Below, in pieces: positions 63,876 through 64,000 of a stretch of 64,000 nt of DNA. The stretch spans positions 747,000 to 810,999 of the forward strand of contig NZ_LMEY01000001.1 in assembly GCF_001426665.1 (NCBI RefSeq), written 5' to 3'. Source of the DNA: Rhizobium sp. Root1334 (GTDB lineage: Bacteria; Pseudomonadota; Alphaproteobacteria; Rhizobiales; Rhizobiaceae). The stretch's first letter is position 1. Every line of letters begins with the position of its first letter. Made by a program: the position numbers and the translations under genes. The notes under the pieces are model-generated. The model worked only from the letters and a program-made list of their open reading frames with translations, ran no database searches and had not been told where the DNA came from.

Positions 63876-64000
63876 TCAGAAGATCTTGGCGAACTCTTCG
63901 ACGTTCTTGGCATCGTAGACGAACGGGTCGGCCATGGCGCCTTCGTTGTTGTCGTCGAGCTTGACGGTGCCCATGCGGCCCATCTTCAGTTCGGCGCCCG
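63876..64000 (-). CDS. rhaS: Rhamnose-binding protein RhaS, C-terminal end
   Basis: Only the last 41 codons are in the window: a frame open to its right edge that ends VYDAKNVEEFAKIF and a stop at 63876-63878. Place upstream of rhaT and the PFVYDAKNVEEF-type end fit the rhamnose-binding protein of the operon. Confidence 0.8.
   Translation of the reverse strand, partial: GAELKMGRMGTVKLDDNNEGAMADPFVYDAKNVEEFAKIF

Overview
The window comes from an alphaproteobacterium of the Rhizobiaceae (Rhizobium/Agrobacterium/Sinorhizobium type). The evidence is the rhizobial order of flagellar and chemotaxis genes, including the order-specific genes motE, visN, visR, cheS and a cheT-like gene. Further support comes from rhizobial-type flagellin, DUF1217 and DUF982 genes, a RIME-like intergenic repeat, and a rhaSTPQUK locus arranged as in Rhizobium leguminosarum. 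No rRNA, tRNA or CRISPR array was seen.

Layout. (1) 1-20.7 kb holds the flagellar cluster. A flagellin gene with a broken frame comes first. It is followed on the minus strand by the operon fliP-fliL-flgH-motE-flgI-flgA-flgG-fliE-flgC-flgB, then a membrane protein gene, fliI, flgF and a DUF1217 gene. On the plus strand are motA-fliM-fliN-fliG, a strong terminator, and flhB with a small conserved gene. The LuxR-type master regulators visR/visN and then fliF close the block on the minus strand. (2) 21.4-35.1 kb is a hydroxyproline catabolic locus. It has an aconitase-X type cis-3-hydroxyproline dehydratase, 4-hydroxyproline epimerase, a D-amino-acid-type oxidase, a polar amino acid ABC importer, alpha-ketoglutarate semialdehyde dehydrogenase, a pyrroline-2-carboxylate reductase, a DapA-family deaminase, two GntR/FCD regulators and a proline-racemase-fold trans-3-hydroxyproline dehydratase. 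(3) 35.1-36.2 kb is a small scar region: two degenerate 3' ends of a transposase flank an EthD-like gene, followed by a DUF982 gene. (4) 36.4-44.9 kb is a complete carbohydrate ABC importer with a dihydroxyacetone kinase and a divergent LacI-type regulator that has two adjacent palindromic operators. (5) 45.2-46.6 kb is a flavin-dependent monooxygenase. (6) 47.0-55.6 kb is the main rhizobial chemotaxis operon, read from a soluble globin-type receptor through cheS, cheY1, cheA, cheW, cheR, cheB, cheY2, cheD and a cheT-like gene. (7) 56.3-58.4 kb holds a tiny membrane-protein ORF and a divergent MFS exporter/ArsR pair. (8) 58.5-64 kb is the rhamnose uptake and catabolism operon rhaS(partial)-T-P-Q-U-K.

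In Sinorhizobium meliloti the che operon runs directly into fliF. Here the last che gene and fliF are separated by about 26 kb of nutrient-uptake and catabolic genes. The most notable points are this split, tandem 11-bp-spaced operator-like repeats in the hydroxyproline locus, a Ser/Thr active-site pair in the second racemase-fold enzyme, a receptor globin domain that seems to lack its heme-binding histidine, the flagellin frame break, and two small membrane proteins that are easy to miss.

Many genes overlap by 1 or 4 bases, so translational coupling is likely throughout the flagellar, che, hyp, triose and rha operons. All functions are inferred from sequence family and context. Where the best start codon is not the longest possible one, the reason is given in the entry.
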